Positions 1 through 9,100 of a stretch of 10,303 nt of DNA are shown in pieces. The translations under genes and the position numbers were made by a program. Each line of letters begins with the position of its first letter. Within the stretch, counting starts at the first letter, position 1. The notes beneath the pieces were generated by a model that was given only the letters and a program-made list of their open reading frames with translations, did not search any database and was not told the origin of the DNA. The stretch is from Larix sibirica (lineage: Eukaryota > Streptophyta > Pinopsida > Pinales > Pinaceae): positions 1-10,303 of the forward strand of contig NWUY0300051752.1 of assembly GCA_004151065.3 (NCBI GenBank), read 5' to 3'.

Positions 1-381
1 TCCTAAGTTGCCTTTGTATTAAAATGGGGTAAAATTTCCTAAGGCAAATTATTTAAATTGATGTATAAATGGTCCAAGGTGTGAATGGGGGGAAATGATG
101 AATAAGGGAGGTGTATTAAATGTTGATCTAGTCAAAGGGACACTCAAGTGGGAAATTAATGATGCCAACCACCTAATGCAAGTGTTCCTTAAAACAGGGG
201 AGCTAATGATCCCAAATTCAAACTTAAGGACCAAATTCAAATTTGAAAGGAGAGAAGTGGTCAAAAGTGGTTAGGAGGGTGCCTTGGTTTGTGGAAATGG
301 TCAATGTTGGTTAGAAAATGGTCCAAGAGGTTGTTGGAGGGAATTACATGAAGAAGTGGTCAAGTGGTACATTGAATGTGG

Positions 382-448
382 CCAATGTGGAAGAAATCAA
401 GGGTTAGGTTACTCCCAATGTGGAAGAAATCAAGGGTTAGGTTACTCC
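382..448. repeat. Perfect 33-bp tandem duplication
   Basis: A 33-bp unit beginning CCAATGTGGAAGAAATC and ending GGTTACTC is present twice in direct succession, at 382-414 and 415-447, without a mismatch. The match stops at 381/414 on the left and 416/449 on the right. Since everything else nearby is degenerate, a perfect repeat points to a recent slippage or duplication. The unit is a multiple of three but I see no real protein frame around it. Confidence 0.93.
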
Positions 449-820
449 TCATGTTCTTTGTACAGGGTTTTTGGTTTCCCATGGTTTTGGAGCATGGTTT
501 TGGAGGTCAAGGAGAAATCATAAAAGGAGGGTTCATGGCTCATTTGAAGGTTGGCTATTTTTTTGAAGAAATTGTATTGGATTGCATTGGCAATGCATGG
601 ATTGGGTGATGCTCCCCATGATTACCAAGAGGGTGATGGGCCCCTCATTCTTCTAAAACAAGGAGTGGATTACTCATCTCAATTCAAGTAGATTGGTGGA
701 GAAGCATACTCCCCATTTTGGCTTATAGCTACTCATAGTGTGTTTTGGGGTGTGTCTTTGGGTTTAGAGAGTTGGTATATGGAATCTATTGGATCATATG
801 GTTGTATCATGCCATCCTGA

Positions 821-852
821 TGTAATACACTCCTTGATTTCTCTATAATAAA
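821..852 (+). terminator. Possible plant polyadenylation signal
   Basis: TGTAA at 821-825 is followed by AATAAA at 847-852 and then by T-rich sequence up to about 900. This is the order of upstream and near-upstream elements in plant poly(A) signals, on the plus strand. It could mark the end of an LTR-type transcript in the flanking repeat. AT-rich DNA gives such hexamers by chance, so it is only a candidate. Confidence 0.3.
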
Positions 853-940
853 AATCCCAGCTTTGTTCTGCAAAAATTCATTCTTGTGTTTTCATGTTTA
901 TGTACCTATGCTCAATGTGTGCCAATTCTGTACCGTTTTT

Positions 941-1500
941 GTAATTGCTTTAAAACGTGCCTTCCACTTGTATATTTGAAATATGAATCCATATTTGGAA
1001 ACTAGATAGAAAATTGGTTCGGTCCCCACCTTCAGAACCGAAAAATTTGGGAGCCTTTACTAGTGTTTGAGTCGAGTTGAAAACAAGGCAACTGTGTAGT
1101 CCCAAATCGGGAAATCTCACTCCTGGAGATCCAATTGACCAAATCGACCTTGTATTTTTTGCAAAATTCCTACTATAGACCCTATCATAAAGAACCATAG
1201 ACCATGTTCCATAACCCTTCCCTGAGTTCCATAGTCCTCCTACCTTACCCCAAGCCTTCCAAAGTAAAAAACCACTTTACCCTTGACCCCGGAAATTTTC
1301 AAGTTGAGCTAATGTAAAGGATCTAGTTTGCATATGCTAGTGTACCTAGGTAGTCTTGGAGTAGACTTTGGCGGTATCTGATTTCAAAACATCAACGGTC
1401 CCATTACGTTGTGCAAAGGATTCTTGAGCTAGTGTAGCCCATGTTTTCCATCATTACATGAGGTTTTGAGTTAGTGGTCCTAAATTCCTAGTTAGGATCA
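941..1500 (-). other. No gene seen; possible LINE 3' UTR and flank
   Basis: Nothing coding is recognisable here. On the minus strand this lies directly after the stop codons that close the coding-like block at 1501, so some of it is probably the LINE 3' untranslated region. A 3' poly(A) tail would appear as a long T run on the plus strand; none is obvious, and no target-site duplication could be paired by eye. An 82-codon open frame at 950-1198 on the minus strand has no recognisable motif. The sequence near 1014-1042, with GGTTCGGTCCCC, looks like an RNA polymerase III B box only superficially. Confidence 0.3.
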
Positions 1501-2330
1501 TTACATATTTCCATCCAAATCGTATTTTTGTGACTCCAGACAATCTATAATGTTCTCGTTGAACTATGCTTCCTCTATCAAGGTTGTAATGTTTTGGTGA
1601 ACTCCCCCAACCCCTTCTTGTACCACCCTCAACATTCTTTTGAAGTACTCCAGGTATCCTTTGAAACTATCATAGACTTCATGCCATGAAGGCATGGCTC
1701 CTTTGTCCACTTCAAATAATGAAGGAGTGATCCAATCTATGGATAAATTCCCTTGTTACTTAACACTTGAGAGAACAAACTGATCAAAAGTATTTGCATG
1801 CAATAGGAGAAAATTAATTGAAACCCTGGAAGAAAAAAGCACAGACTCTTCGTCTGTCCCCAACGGAGGGGATACACATAAACTAGAAGGACTATTCCAC
1901 TCAGGGACTACAAAACCAATTATGGACATGTCTCTACAAAGATTATCCTCCTCAGATTGATCCTCAAACTGTGGCTTCCCCCATTTCACTATTTTACTCT
2001 AGTGCTTATCAAGTGTATTCCCCTTGAAATTGCCCATATCAATCGTCGAATCCATGCTTGTGCGAGACTGAACCATTCCAGAGGAGGATAGGACTATCCC
2101 TGCGGTGGCCTTAATTCCATAGTCCTTTTGAAATCCCAAAACATTTACTCCAATGCGTACATGTCTCATCTGAAGACCGCCACTTACCCTCTACATGAGT
2201 AACGCATCATTTTTTATATCTATAGAGGGGTGTCAAGTGACTCCCTCCTAATTCTCTTGCTTGCATGAATTACCATGCCTTTACCTTGGGTCCTCCCTAG
2301 GCCAACGACCCCTTTACTTTTTTTTAACAT
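1501..2330 (-). pseudogene. Unassigned coding-like block behind LINE RNase H
   Basis: Reading leftwards from an ATG at 2330-2328, which overlaps the ORF2 stop region (2326-2324), there are about 270 codons of protein-like sequence. It starts MLKKSKGVVGLGRTQ, shifts frame near 2225, continues through VNVLGFQKDYGIKATAGIVL, then an open stretch at 1989-1759 (FEDQSEEDNLCRDMSIIGFV). In the same frame after a stop at 1756-1758 comes WHEVYDSFKGYLEYFKRML and then VHQNITTLIEE, closing with DLDGNM and tandem stops at about 1503. The C-terminal third has the alternation of a helical, possibly coiled-coil segment. I do not recognise the family. It could be a C-terminal extension of ORF2 cut off by an indel, a separate third ORF, or an unrelated captured fragment. 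Same strand, tight junction and similar decay favour it being part of the element. Confidence 0.55.
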
Positions 2331-2339
2331 GGGATACAT

Positions 2340-2758
2340 TTCCTATTCAAGAGTTGATTATCAAAAACTATCATTCCTTGCTCTAGCTTAGTTCTGTGAT
2401 TTTCCAGATCATCAACCAACCCATTATTTTCTCACTTAATGTGATAAAAGAAAACTAGGCTTGAGCTAATGAGAATATTGTGAATTATTGTATGCATTCT
2501 TCTGCAATTGAGGGAATATCCTTGTATGGATTGCGCATTTTTTGGATCACAATTCTGGAATCACCAAAGATGAGGATTTTTGAAATATTTAGTTAGGTTA
2601 AAATTTCCATGCCTTGTAATAGGGCCAACCATTCTGTCTGATTATTTGTTCTTCTTCCAAGTTCCCATGAAAATGTTTTCACTATATTTCCTTCAGGGTA
2701 TAATTACCGCTCCCACTCCTTCCACCCCATGGTTTCCATTAGAAGCTCCATCAAAGAA
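2340..2758 (-). other. ORF2 RNase H domain (plant type), frameshifted
   Basis: The domain opens with FFDGASNGNHG (first catalytic Asp at about 2752-2750). After a frameshift near 2695 it continues as NNQTEWLALLQGMEIL (catalytic Glu) and KILIFGDSRIVIQKM (catalytic Asp near 2562). It returns to another frame as YHIK, a stop and ENNGLVDDLENH, matching the final catalytic-Asp segment. This is the RVT_3 / plant RNase H-like arrangement that ends many plant LINE ORF2 proteins and would remove the template RNA during copying. All four acidic positions can be pointed to, but two indels and several stops destroy the product. Confidence 0.9.
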
Positions 2759-3159
2759 CAAGGAATAGCAAGATTTCTTTTTCCTCCATTCTTCAAACTC
2801 TTTTTTTTCCATTTCTATCTACCAATTGGATATTTGCCTACTTTGTATGCTTTTGGACTGAAGATAGCTCTTGGGAAGGAAGTCTTTGATCCAACTTGTT
2901 TCAAGATTTGAAATTGGTTCATTATCTGGAATGTTTTGTCCCATAGATTGCATTGTTTCCAACATGAGGTTTTTAACTCTGATGGTCATTATGCTTGGAT
3001 CCACTTTTTTAGCTTCAAATATTACTTTGTTTCATGCCAACCATATCTGCCAACAAACATTTTTCAGGAGTGCAATCCAAAGTTTGAGAAGATAAGGCTT
3101 CTTTTGATGGGAGCGAGGATAATTCTCTTTCCATTTACTAAAGAGATCCACAATTTGTG

Positions 3160-3480
3160 AAGGGAGGTGAAGATTCTCACTTAAATTTCTTGTCATTGTC
3201 CCCCAAACTATCTAAGCAAATTTGCATTCAAGGAAAAGATGCTTCATGGATTATTTTGTGCTTTTGCACAAAACACGCCATGTTGGTCCTTTTATTCACC
3301 TTTTTCTTAGGTTATACACTGTGAGTATTTGTTTGTGAGGCAACAACCATGCAAAAACATTTATTTTGGGAATATTTTCAAGATTTTAGATCTTCTTCCA
3401 TATTCTAGAAAAAGGTAGTTGTGAAAGATTGGCCAAAATATGTCTATACTCTTCCTTTATAGTATACTTCCTTGATGCAC
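3160..3480 (-). other. ORF2 zf-RVT-like zinc-binding region, degraded
   Basis: Between RT and RNase H, plant LINE ORF2 proteins carry a Cys/His region (zf-RVT). Here one frame reads LCKSTK, a stop, then MKHLFLECKFA, another stop and IVWG. The H-x4-C part (HLFLEC) is intact, and one cysteine of the upstream pair is visible. Further upstream the phrases for the family's tryptophan- and lysine-rich lead-in are scattered over frames. Downstream the frame runs into an open stretch at 3004-2819 linking to RNase H. The limits are approximate because indels are dense. Confidence 0.65.
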
Positions 3481-4389
3481 CCCATCCCCTACAATCATTT
3501 TCCCTTTTATGGGATGGATCACTTCCTTGAAGCAAGAAACGGAGTTGATCATAATCCTGAAGCAAGTGAACTAGGATATCCAACTTTTTCCAGTCTATCC
3601 AAGCTATCCATCCAATCCAAAAGATCATATAAAGAATAATAATCGTTAGAGGTGAGGCATTATTTAATATCAAGAATGTATAGGATTGATGAGAGAGGGG
3701 GATAGCCTAGGATACTATCAGTTCACATGTGAATTTATTTTCCATTTCCCAGAATCTAGTGAAGGTGACCTCTTATTAATCTAGCTGCAGACTTGCACAT
3801 GCTCCATATGTTTGTGCATTTCCCTATAATTTCCCCATCTAAGCATCTTAATCTTGGCCTCCTTATATATTTTTTCCATGAAATTTATTTCCACCATTCA
3901 TTTCCTTCAGAGATCATTCTCCAAAGAATTTCATCCCCCAAATTGATATTCATTAATCTCGATTCTCTTATTCCTAATCCACCCTTTTCAATCAAGCATC
4001 TAACAATATCCCATTTAACTAAATGAAACTTCTTGGTAGTTGTCTACCCTCCTTGCCAAAGGAATCTTTGAATTTATTTACTTTTGTTATTCATAACACT
4101 TGTAGGAGCTAAAAAGACAAAGTAGACAAAAATTGGAAGCAAAGATAGAACTAATTTAATAAGAGTGATTTTACTTGCCAAGTTAAGCCATCTTATACCC
4201 CATGATAGAACTTTCTCTTTGATGTTCTGAATGATGTTTTTCCATTCTGTTGATTCAATTCCTTTGATAGTGATTAGAACTCCAAGATACTTGAATGAAG
4301 CCTAATCTAATTGCACTTTGTAACCAAGGATTCTCTAAATAGAAATGAGTAGACGAGGGGAGCAGTTCCAGCGATATATACTGCTTTTT

Positions 4390-5230
4390 TTAATGTTAGA
4401 TAAACCCTTGAGGCATTTGGAAAAATATCCAATGAGCCCTTAAATTTCCATGCAATATGTTCTAAAGCACTTCCAAGAAGGATAGCGTCATCCGCAAACT
4501 ACGCAGGATTGATTGGCTAAGCTCCTCTGGCTATACTTATTCCTGGAATAATGCCTTCTTCTCTTTTTGATATTTTTTCTTAGGGATTCAGCTACAATAA
4601 TGTATAGAAAAGGAGATAAAGGACAGCCTTATCTTAGACTTATTGAAGCATTGAAGAAAGGGGTTGGTCTGCCATTTACAAGGGGGGCAATCCACGGCTT
4701 CCCAATACAAGCTTTGATCCATTTGATGAAAGTGGGGGAGAATCCAATTTTTTCTATAAACAAGAAAAGGAAATGATGCCTTACTCTATCAAAGGCGTTG
4801 GATAAATCCAGCTTTATGGCCATTTATTGCTCCTTCTTGTTCAGGTTGGAGTGAATGGCTTCCTGAACTATGAGAATGTTGTCAAAAATTTCCGTTCCTA
4901 AGATAAACCCTCCTTAATTGGTTGAGATTAATTTTGGAAGAATTTTTTTCAATCTTTGAGCCAAAATTTTAGTTAAAATCTTGTAAGAAGCATTGCACAA
5001 TGAGATAGGTCTGAACATGTTTATAGAGGTCGATCGAGTCTCCTTAGGAATCAAGGCTATAAAGGAAGAGTTTGTGGCTCCTCCTAATCTATGTATACCT
5101 CTTGTCCAGGTCATAATTCTGTGAAGATCCTTCTTTATAACGCTCTGACAGCTTCTATAGAAACTAATGGGGAACCCATCTGGTCTAGGATCCTTGTCTG
5201 GATGAAGAGACCAAATTGCTTCTTGGATCT
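4390..5230 (-). other. ORF2 reverse transcriptase domain, broken
   Basis: From about 5230 to 4629 one frame carries the LINE RT blocks in order: KDPRPDGFP, ALIPKETR, FRPISLCNASYKILTKILA, GGFILG, MAIKLDLSNAFDRV (catalytic Asp near 4808-4806), PTPFFNASISLR and GCPLSP. A frameshift follows, and the FADD catalytic box is at 4498-4487 with both aspartates kept. In-frame stops fall at 4916-4914 (before GGFI), 4828-4826, 4631-4629 (before GCPLSP) and 4501-4499 (directly before FADD). The first and third replace the glutamine that is nearly invariant at those sites in LINE RTs, as expected from C-to-T change of CAA. Confidence 0.93.
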
Positions 5231-5869
5231 AAGATTCAGAGATTGGATTGCATAAAAGATTATTTTCTTCTAAGGTAACTATTCTTGGAATGAATTGACA
5301 CATAGAATTGATTGCAATTGGATTAGCTTCCTCCCCTTCTGTATATAAGCCCTTAAAGAATTGGAAAGATTCATTTTTTTATCTCATTATGATGAGTTAT
5401 TGCATTCCCATTTTCATCAATTAGTTCTAGTATAGTATTTCACCTTAGCCTTTCTCTACATTGATTATGAAAGAACATAGAATTTACATCCCCCTCCTTT
5501 AGTCATATACTTCTTGAGCTTAGTTTCCACTCCTCTTCTTCCTTTCAAGCTAGGTATTGAATGTTACAGTCCAATTCTTTCTCATGGATTAAAATTTATT
5601 CCATCACAGGACTTCTTTCTATTTCTTTTTGAAAACTATCCAAATACTCTTGGGCAAGTTTTCTGTCAAGACCTCGGTCATTGTAGTTTGACTTAGCCCA
5701 ATGCTTAAGATCCTTCTTAATGAGTCTCAGCTTGGACTCTCAAATGAAACTAGGGGAGCCTTCAACATAGGTATCCCAAGCTAGACTAATTACCTGCATA
5801 ACCTCTTTAGATTTTAACCAAACTGCACTAAATCTAAAAGGAATAGGAACTTGGTTCTCTATACAAAAG

Positions 5870-6572
5870 AAGAATAAGGAGATCGGCTTATGATCAGAGA
5901 TTGTTGAGGGAAAATTTTAGAGGTTGGGATTAAATCATTCAGCATAAAAGAGTTGCTTACCATAATTCTATCCAATCTTGCAACAATGTGGCAAGGTCCA
6001 ATTTGTATGTTGCTCCAAGTATATCTTCCTTGTTTGGGTTTTATGTCTGTCATATCCCAGTCACTTTGAAAGTCTTCCAAGTTTTCCCCAAAGGGGTCTC
6101 TAACTTGGATCCTCCTCTTCGTTTGCAAGGGATGATTGTAGTATTGAAATCCCCAACAATGATGCAATTTCCCTGTATTTCCATATATCTCAAATATGAG
6201 AGAGACTTCCAAAATTATTCTTTCTTACTGTGTTGAGTTGGGCCATACACATTACAAACCCTTAGAGTTTATTTGTTGTCCAACACCTCCAGTTCGAATA
6301 TCATCCAATTCTAATTCTCAAGGGACCCAATTAATTTAAATTTGCTTTTATTCCACCATGTTAGTAAACCTCACAAGGATCCTTGCGCACTCACTACTAG
6401 CCCTTCTCCTTTTTTTCCATATTTGTCCCATTTGCTTGATATTGGATTCCTTGTCCATTTTAGTCTCTTGGATTAGAAAGATGGATGCATGCTGATGTCT
6501 ATACATATTTTTAACCGATTCTAATTTTTACTTCCCTCCTAACCCTCTACAATTCCAGGAGACCAATTTCAT
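5870..6572 (-). other. ORF2 endonuclease domain (AP/EEP type), broken
   Basis: Motifs of the endonuclease/exonuclease/phosphatase fold can be read in order across frame changes. They are SWNCRGL near 6557-6540, IQETK (metal-binding Glu) near 6473-6460, GDFN near 6154-6143, then GRYTWSN and ARLDRIMVS in an open frame, and SDHKPI with the catalytic Asp-His at about 5898-5890. The GDFN motif and the following GRYTWSN segment lie in different frames, so at least one indel separates them. This domain makes the target nick that primes reverse transcription. The catalytic residues themselves appear to have survived although the frame has not. Confidence 0.87.
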
Positions 6573-6609
6573 TATTTCTTATATTTGATGGGACTTGCTT
6601 GTCTTTCTT

Positions 6610-7745
6610 CTAATCCCCTACTCCTCGTAGTTGCTTTATTAATGCTGCAATTTTAATATGTTGATATAAACTGGTTTCTTACCCATTTCCTTGTCCCTGT
6701 ATGCTTCCATTTCTCTATGAATCACATTTGGCTTCCTTCCCTTTTTGGAGGGAGGCTCCAACTCCTCTTCCTTGCTCTTTGACATTTCTTCCCGATTGGT
6801 TTAGATCTAGATCTGGTGACCAATCCTCTAGCGTTTAAGAATGCATCTCGTCTAATTTCCACATAAAACTGCGAAGGGAGAGTAGGGATATAGTTTTCTT
6901 CTGTCCCTATTTCTATAAGAGACGCTTGAGTTTCCTTTTCCCTTCTTGTCTGGATTGTTTGATGTTCTTGATCTTCTTTCTCCCTGTTTTTCAAGATTGG
7001 ATAAAATATGAAAGTTATTCGCTTCAGATATCTCTTTCTGTGTATTCTATTGTGGAATGGTTCCTACTTTCTTCCCTTTCTTTGTAACTTGATTCTACTC
7101 TTCTTCTTGCTCACCCTTTGGTTCTTGATGTTTTTTCTTTGGATAGTGATTTATAAAGTGTCCATAATCATGACAAACTTTGCATTTGAAGGGGACTTGT
7201 TCATAGTCGACCATCTACAAATGATTCCATCCTTCCATTGATAAGTTTATTGCTTCTGGGTGCCCTTTTTCCAAATCCAACTCCACACAAATTTTTGCAC
7301 ATGAAAAAGGGGGGAGGGTTTGGTTCCAATTTGACAATGTATTTTCCCAATGAGTTCCCAATGGATTTTAAATCTTAGTCACTCCAACAATGAAGAGGAA
7401 GGTGGGGGGGTTTAACCCATACAGACACTACTGATGGAATATCCTTTTCAGGATCAAAAGAAACATCCCATTGATTCAGATACATTCCCCTTGGCCCATT
7501 AAATATGGACTGTTGTGGAATATTAAATCTTGATCCTCCTTCTTTTCAAACAGGAAGACAAAGAACCCTCTTCCACAAAATTTTTGTTGAATGTTCCCTT
7601 GGATCAATGACCTATAATTTTTATTTAACCAAACTTTAATGGCTCTCACGGAGGGCCATAAGCCTGTGAAGTGACCAACCAATCCATGTTCTATTAACAC
7701 TATTGCTTTGTGCTTCGAAGCTGAAGAGTTTAATTTAACTTCCAT
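6610..7745 (-). pseudogene. LINE ORF1, DUF4283 plus CCHC knuckle, broken
   Basis: ORF1 of plant LINEs is the RNA-binding, gag-like protein that coats the element RNA. The ATG at 7745-7743 starts MEVKLNSSASKHKAIVLIEH and gives 89 open codons (to 7476) with the DUF4283 pattern, including IKVWLNKNY, CGRGFFVFLFEKKED and NSPYLMG. A frameshift near 7490 leads into a second frame reading NQWDVSFDPEKDIP, then ICVELDLEKGHPEAINLSM and DYEQVPFKCKVCHDYGH, which includes the zinc knuckle. The C-terminal part (about 7130-6620) is basic and charged, spread over two frames, with an open stretch at 6994-6722. The end is not sharp; about 40-50 bases separate it from ORF2. The order ORF1 then ORF2 supports the LINE assignment. 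Confidence 0.85.
7143..7184 (-). other. CCHC zinc knuckle with last Cys replaced by Tyr
   Basis: The 14 residues read CKVCHDYGHFINHY, fitting the C-x2-C-x4-H-x4-C knuckle of plant LINE ORF1 proteins except that position 14 is Tyr (TAT) instead of Cys (TGT). A single transition explains this. The knuckle binds zinc and nucleic acid in the gag-like protein; this version should not bind normally. Confidence 0.85.
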
Positions 7746-7860
7746 AAACTACAAGGAAAATTCCCTTAAGCAGAGGTCATAATGGATACTCCTCTGAAAA
7801 GAAATCAAATATCCATTTATAGCGGAGGTCACTGGTGGAGGCGCATAGTCGGAGGCTATA
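7746..7860 (-). promoter_or_regulatory. Probable LINE 5' leader with three GGAGG units
   Basis: This stretch lies just upstream of the ORF1 ATG and has no coding signal of its own, so it is the natural place for the LINE 5' UTR and internal promoter. On the plus strand GGAGG occurs at 7824-7828, 7837-7841 and 7851-7855, each followed by related sequence (GGAGGTCA, GGAGGCGCATA, GGAGGCTATA), with 13-14 bp spacing. Whether these are promoter elements or a remnant of the insertion junction cannot be told from one copy. Confidence 0.35.
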
Positions 7861-8059
7861 GTGGATGTTTTTTCTTCGGTGCGTTTCCAAACAAAACGCA
7901 CTGGTGCATCACCCAACAACACGCACCAGGTCCACAAAAAAAACCCTGTTGCACAGCGAAAAAACATCAATGAAAAAAATCACTAATATGTGCGGCAATT
8001 TTCTAAAACCGTCGCAGTGTGTTTTTGGAAACTGAACGCCCTAATGCATTTATTTAAAA

Positions 8060-8275
8060 GAATTCACCGTACTATATTTTATTAAAAAATAGTCTTCGCG
8101 GTGCATCTTGTAATACATACCACACCGGACCGTTACATTTCAAAGAACGCACCGTATTATATTTTATTAAAAAAAAATTGTGCTATCTAAAAAACCATGA
8201 CCCAGTGCGTTACGTAATAACCCACGTCCCAGTCTCTCCAATATTAATGAACGCACCAGTATATTTTATTAAAAA
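8060..8275 (+). repeat. Three copies of an AT-rich 27-31 bp repeat
   Basis: A unit with a GCACC-type head and a TATATTTTATTAAAAA tail occurs at 8060-8088, 8145-8175 and 8249-8275, all in the same orientation. The heads are GAATTCACCGTAC, GAACGCACCGTAT and GAACGCACCAG. Spacing is 85 and 104 bp. The shared long tail excludes chance. These may be remnants of diverged tandem monomers within the GGTGC-dense block. Confidence 0.85.
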
Positions 8276-8436
8276 GCATGTTATAATTTACTTAAAACCC
8301 TAAACATGGGTCAGTAATTACTCTTAAACACACTAGTGCATGGCATATCACTTGATGCACCAATCTGTATTTGCTAAAAAATAAAAAATAAAAAACAATA
8401 AATTTGATTTAAAAACCTAAAGACGGTGCGGGTTAC

Positions 8437-8457
8437 GTACACCACATTGGTGTGTAC
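8437..8457. repeat. Short imperfect inverted repeat
   Basis: GTACAC at the left and GTGTAC at the right are exact complements and flank a CACATTGGT centre that is itself partly complementary. It could form a small hairpin or be a two-fold protein-binding site. It is one of several near-palindromes in the block and could be chance. Confidence 0.35.
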
Positions 8458-9100
8458 CACTATCAGGCGCATAAGAACATGGTTTTATAAAAAAAAAGTT
8501 ATCGGGTCTTAAAACTCATTTTTACCCCTCTATAGTGCATCTGAGCAATCTGCACTGGTTCCTTTCATAACCCACTTAAACACCCTGCCACTTGTGTTCA
8601 TCCCATTTGTTACAAACACATTGCACGTTCTTAATGGCTGCTAAATTGAGTTTGAATTTTTCCAAATGGTGGGAAAAAATTCAAATTCTCCCATACAATA
8701 TAGCCTGGATGCCTCCCCAAAACGCGATTCAACAAGTAAATTAATCCTTACTTGATAATTTAAATTCTTAGCGGATTGATTTTTAAAATTAAGCCACATT
8801 TTACCATTTTTATCAAAAAATAATTAAAAAATTGTGTGGCATGTTCGATTCGTTTGGCTCGCATCGGCTCTCGGTGCACTCAATAAATTTTTATAGGCCG
8901 CACCGTTTGTGGGGCGATCCAAACTGCTCAAATGCACCGCATCACCTATGCGCTACCCTTTCGTAGCGCACGACCATAACATAAACTTAATTTTAAAAAT
9001 TATAAACTAATAACCGATGCATTAATTACACTTAAGCATACTAACATTATGGTGCCTTTACGTGTACCGAACGCACTAGTAAAGATTGAAAAGAAAATTT

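Larger units (their letters stand above)
1..940. other. Non-coding repeat-like stretch, possible LTR or transcript 3' end
   Basis: No reading frame here shows recognisable protein motifs; the short open frames on both strands have low-complexity composition. The left part (about 1-600) is purine-rich on the plus strand and reuses short phrases built on GTGGTCAA, TTGGTTAG and AATGGTC, which suggests an old internally repetitive element. The right part (about 600-940) looks like the end of a plus-strand transcript, with a TGTAA element, an AATAAA hexamer and a T-rich tail. An LTR-retrotransposon LTR is one reading, but I cannot identify LTR ends, a primer-binding site or a partner LTR in the window. 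Confidence 0.35.
2324..6572 (-). pseudogene. LINE ORF2 polyprotein, broken (EN-RT-zf-RVT-RNase H)
   Basis: ORF2 encodes the enzyme that nicks the target and copies the element RNA by target-primed reverse transcription. The start is set at the ATG at 6572-6570 because it opens MKLVSWNCRGLGGK, the standard N-terminus of plant LINE endonucleases. Codon 15 is already a stop. The domains follow in the normal order: endonuclease about 6572-5870, reverse transcriptase about 5230-4390, zf-RVT-like region about 3480-3160 and RNase H about 2758-2340. The frame closes at TAA 2326-2324. Length is about 1,400 codons once indels are ignored, normal for the family. There are many stops and at least several frameshifts, including within EN, downstream of the RT QGCPLSP box, and twice in RNase H. 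Non-functional. Confidence 0.9.
1501..7745 (-). mobile_element. Degenerate plant LINE (non-LTR retrotransposon)
   Basis: The whole block reads on the minus strand in the order expected of a plant LINE: a nucleic-acid-binding ORF1 with a DUF4283-like domain and zinc knuckle, then ORF2 with endonuclease, reverse transcriptase, zf-RVT and RNase H. A further coding-like block follows to 1501. Many in-frame stops and several frameshifts show the copy is inactive. The coordinates cover the coding core only: the 5' leader probably extends to about 7850 and the 3' UTR below 1501. The element appears close to full length rather than 5'-truncated, since the start of ORF1 is present. Exact ends, poly(A) tail and target-site duplication were not found. 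Confidence 0.9.

Noticed and set aside
382-448. AGGGTTAGG inside the 33-bp repeat as a telomere-like sequence
   Set aside because: The plant telomere unit is TTTAGGG. A single partial match within a 33-bp unit is not an interstitial telomere.
1014-1042. GGTTCGGTCCCC resembling a tRNA B box or SINE promoter
   Set aside because: No A box at the right distance, no cloverleaf and no terminator run. The similarity is too short.
950-1198. 82-codon open frame on the minus strand
   Set aside because: No recognisable motif and no continuation in other frames. It lies beyond the stops closing the coding block at 1501 and is probably chance in non-coding repeat sequence.
3793-4026. 77-codon plus-strand open frame
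   Set aside because: It lies antisense to the LINE ORF2 region between RT and zf-RVT, is rich in Phe, Ile, His and Ser as expected of an antisense shadow, and has no motif of its own.
7749-7970. Overlapping open frames on both strands at the start of the repeat block
   Set aside because: They cross the LINE leader and the GGTGC block, have odd composition and no motif. Their openness is explained by repeat content.
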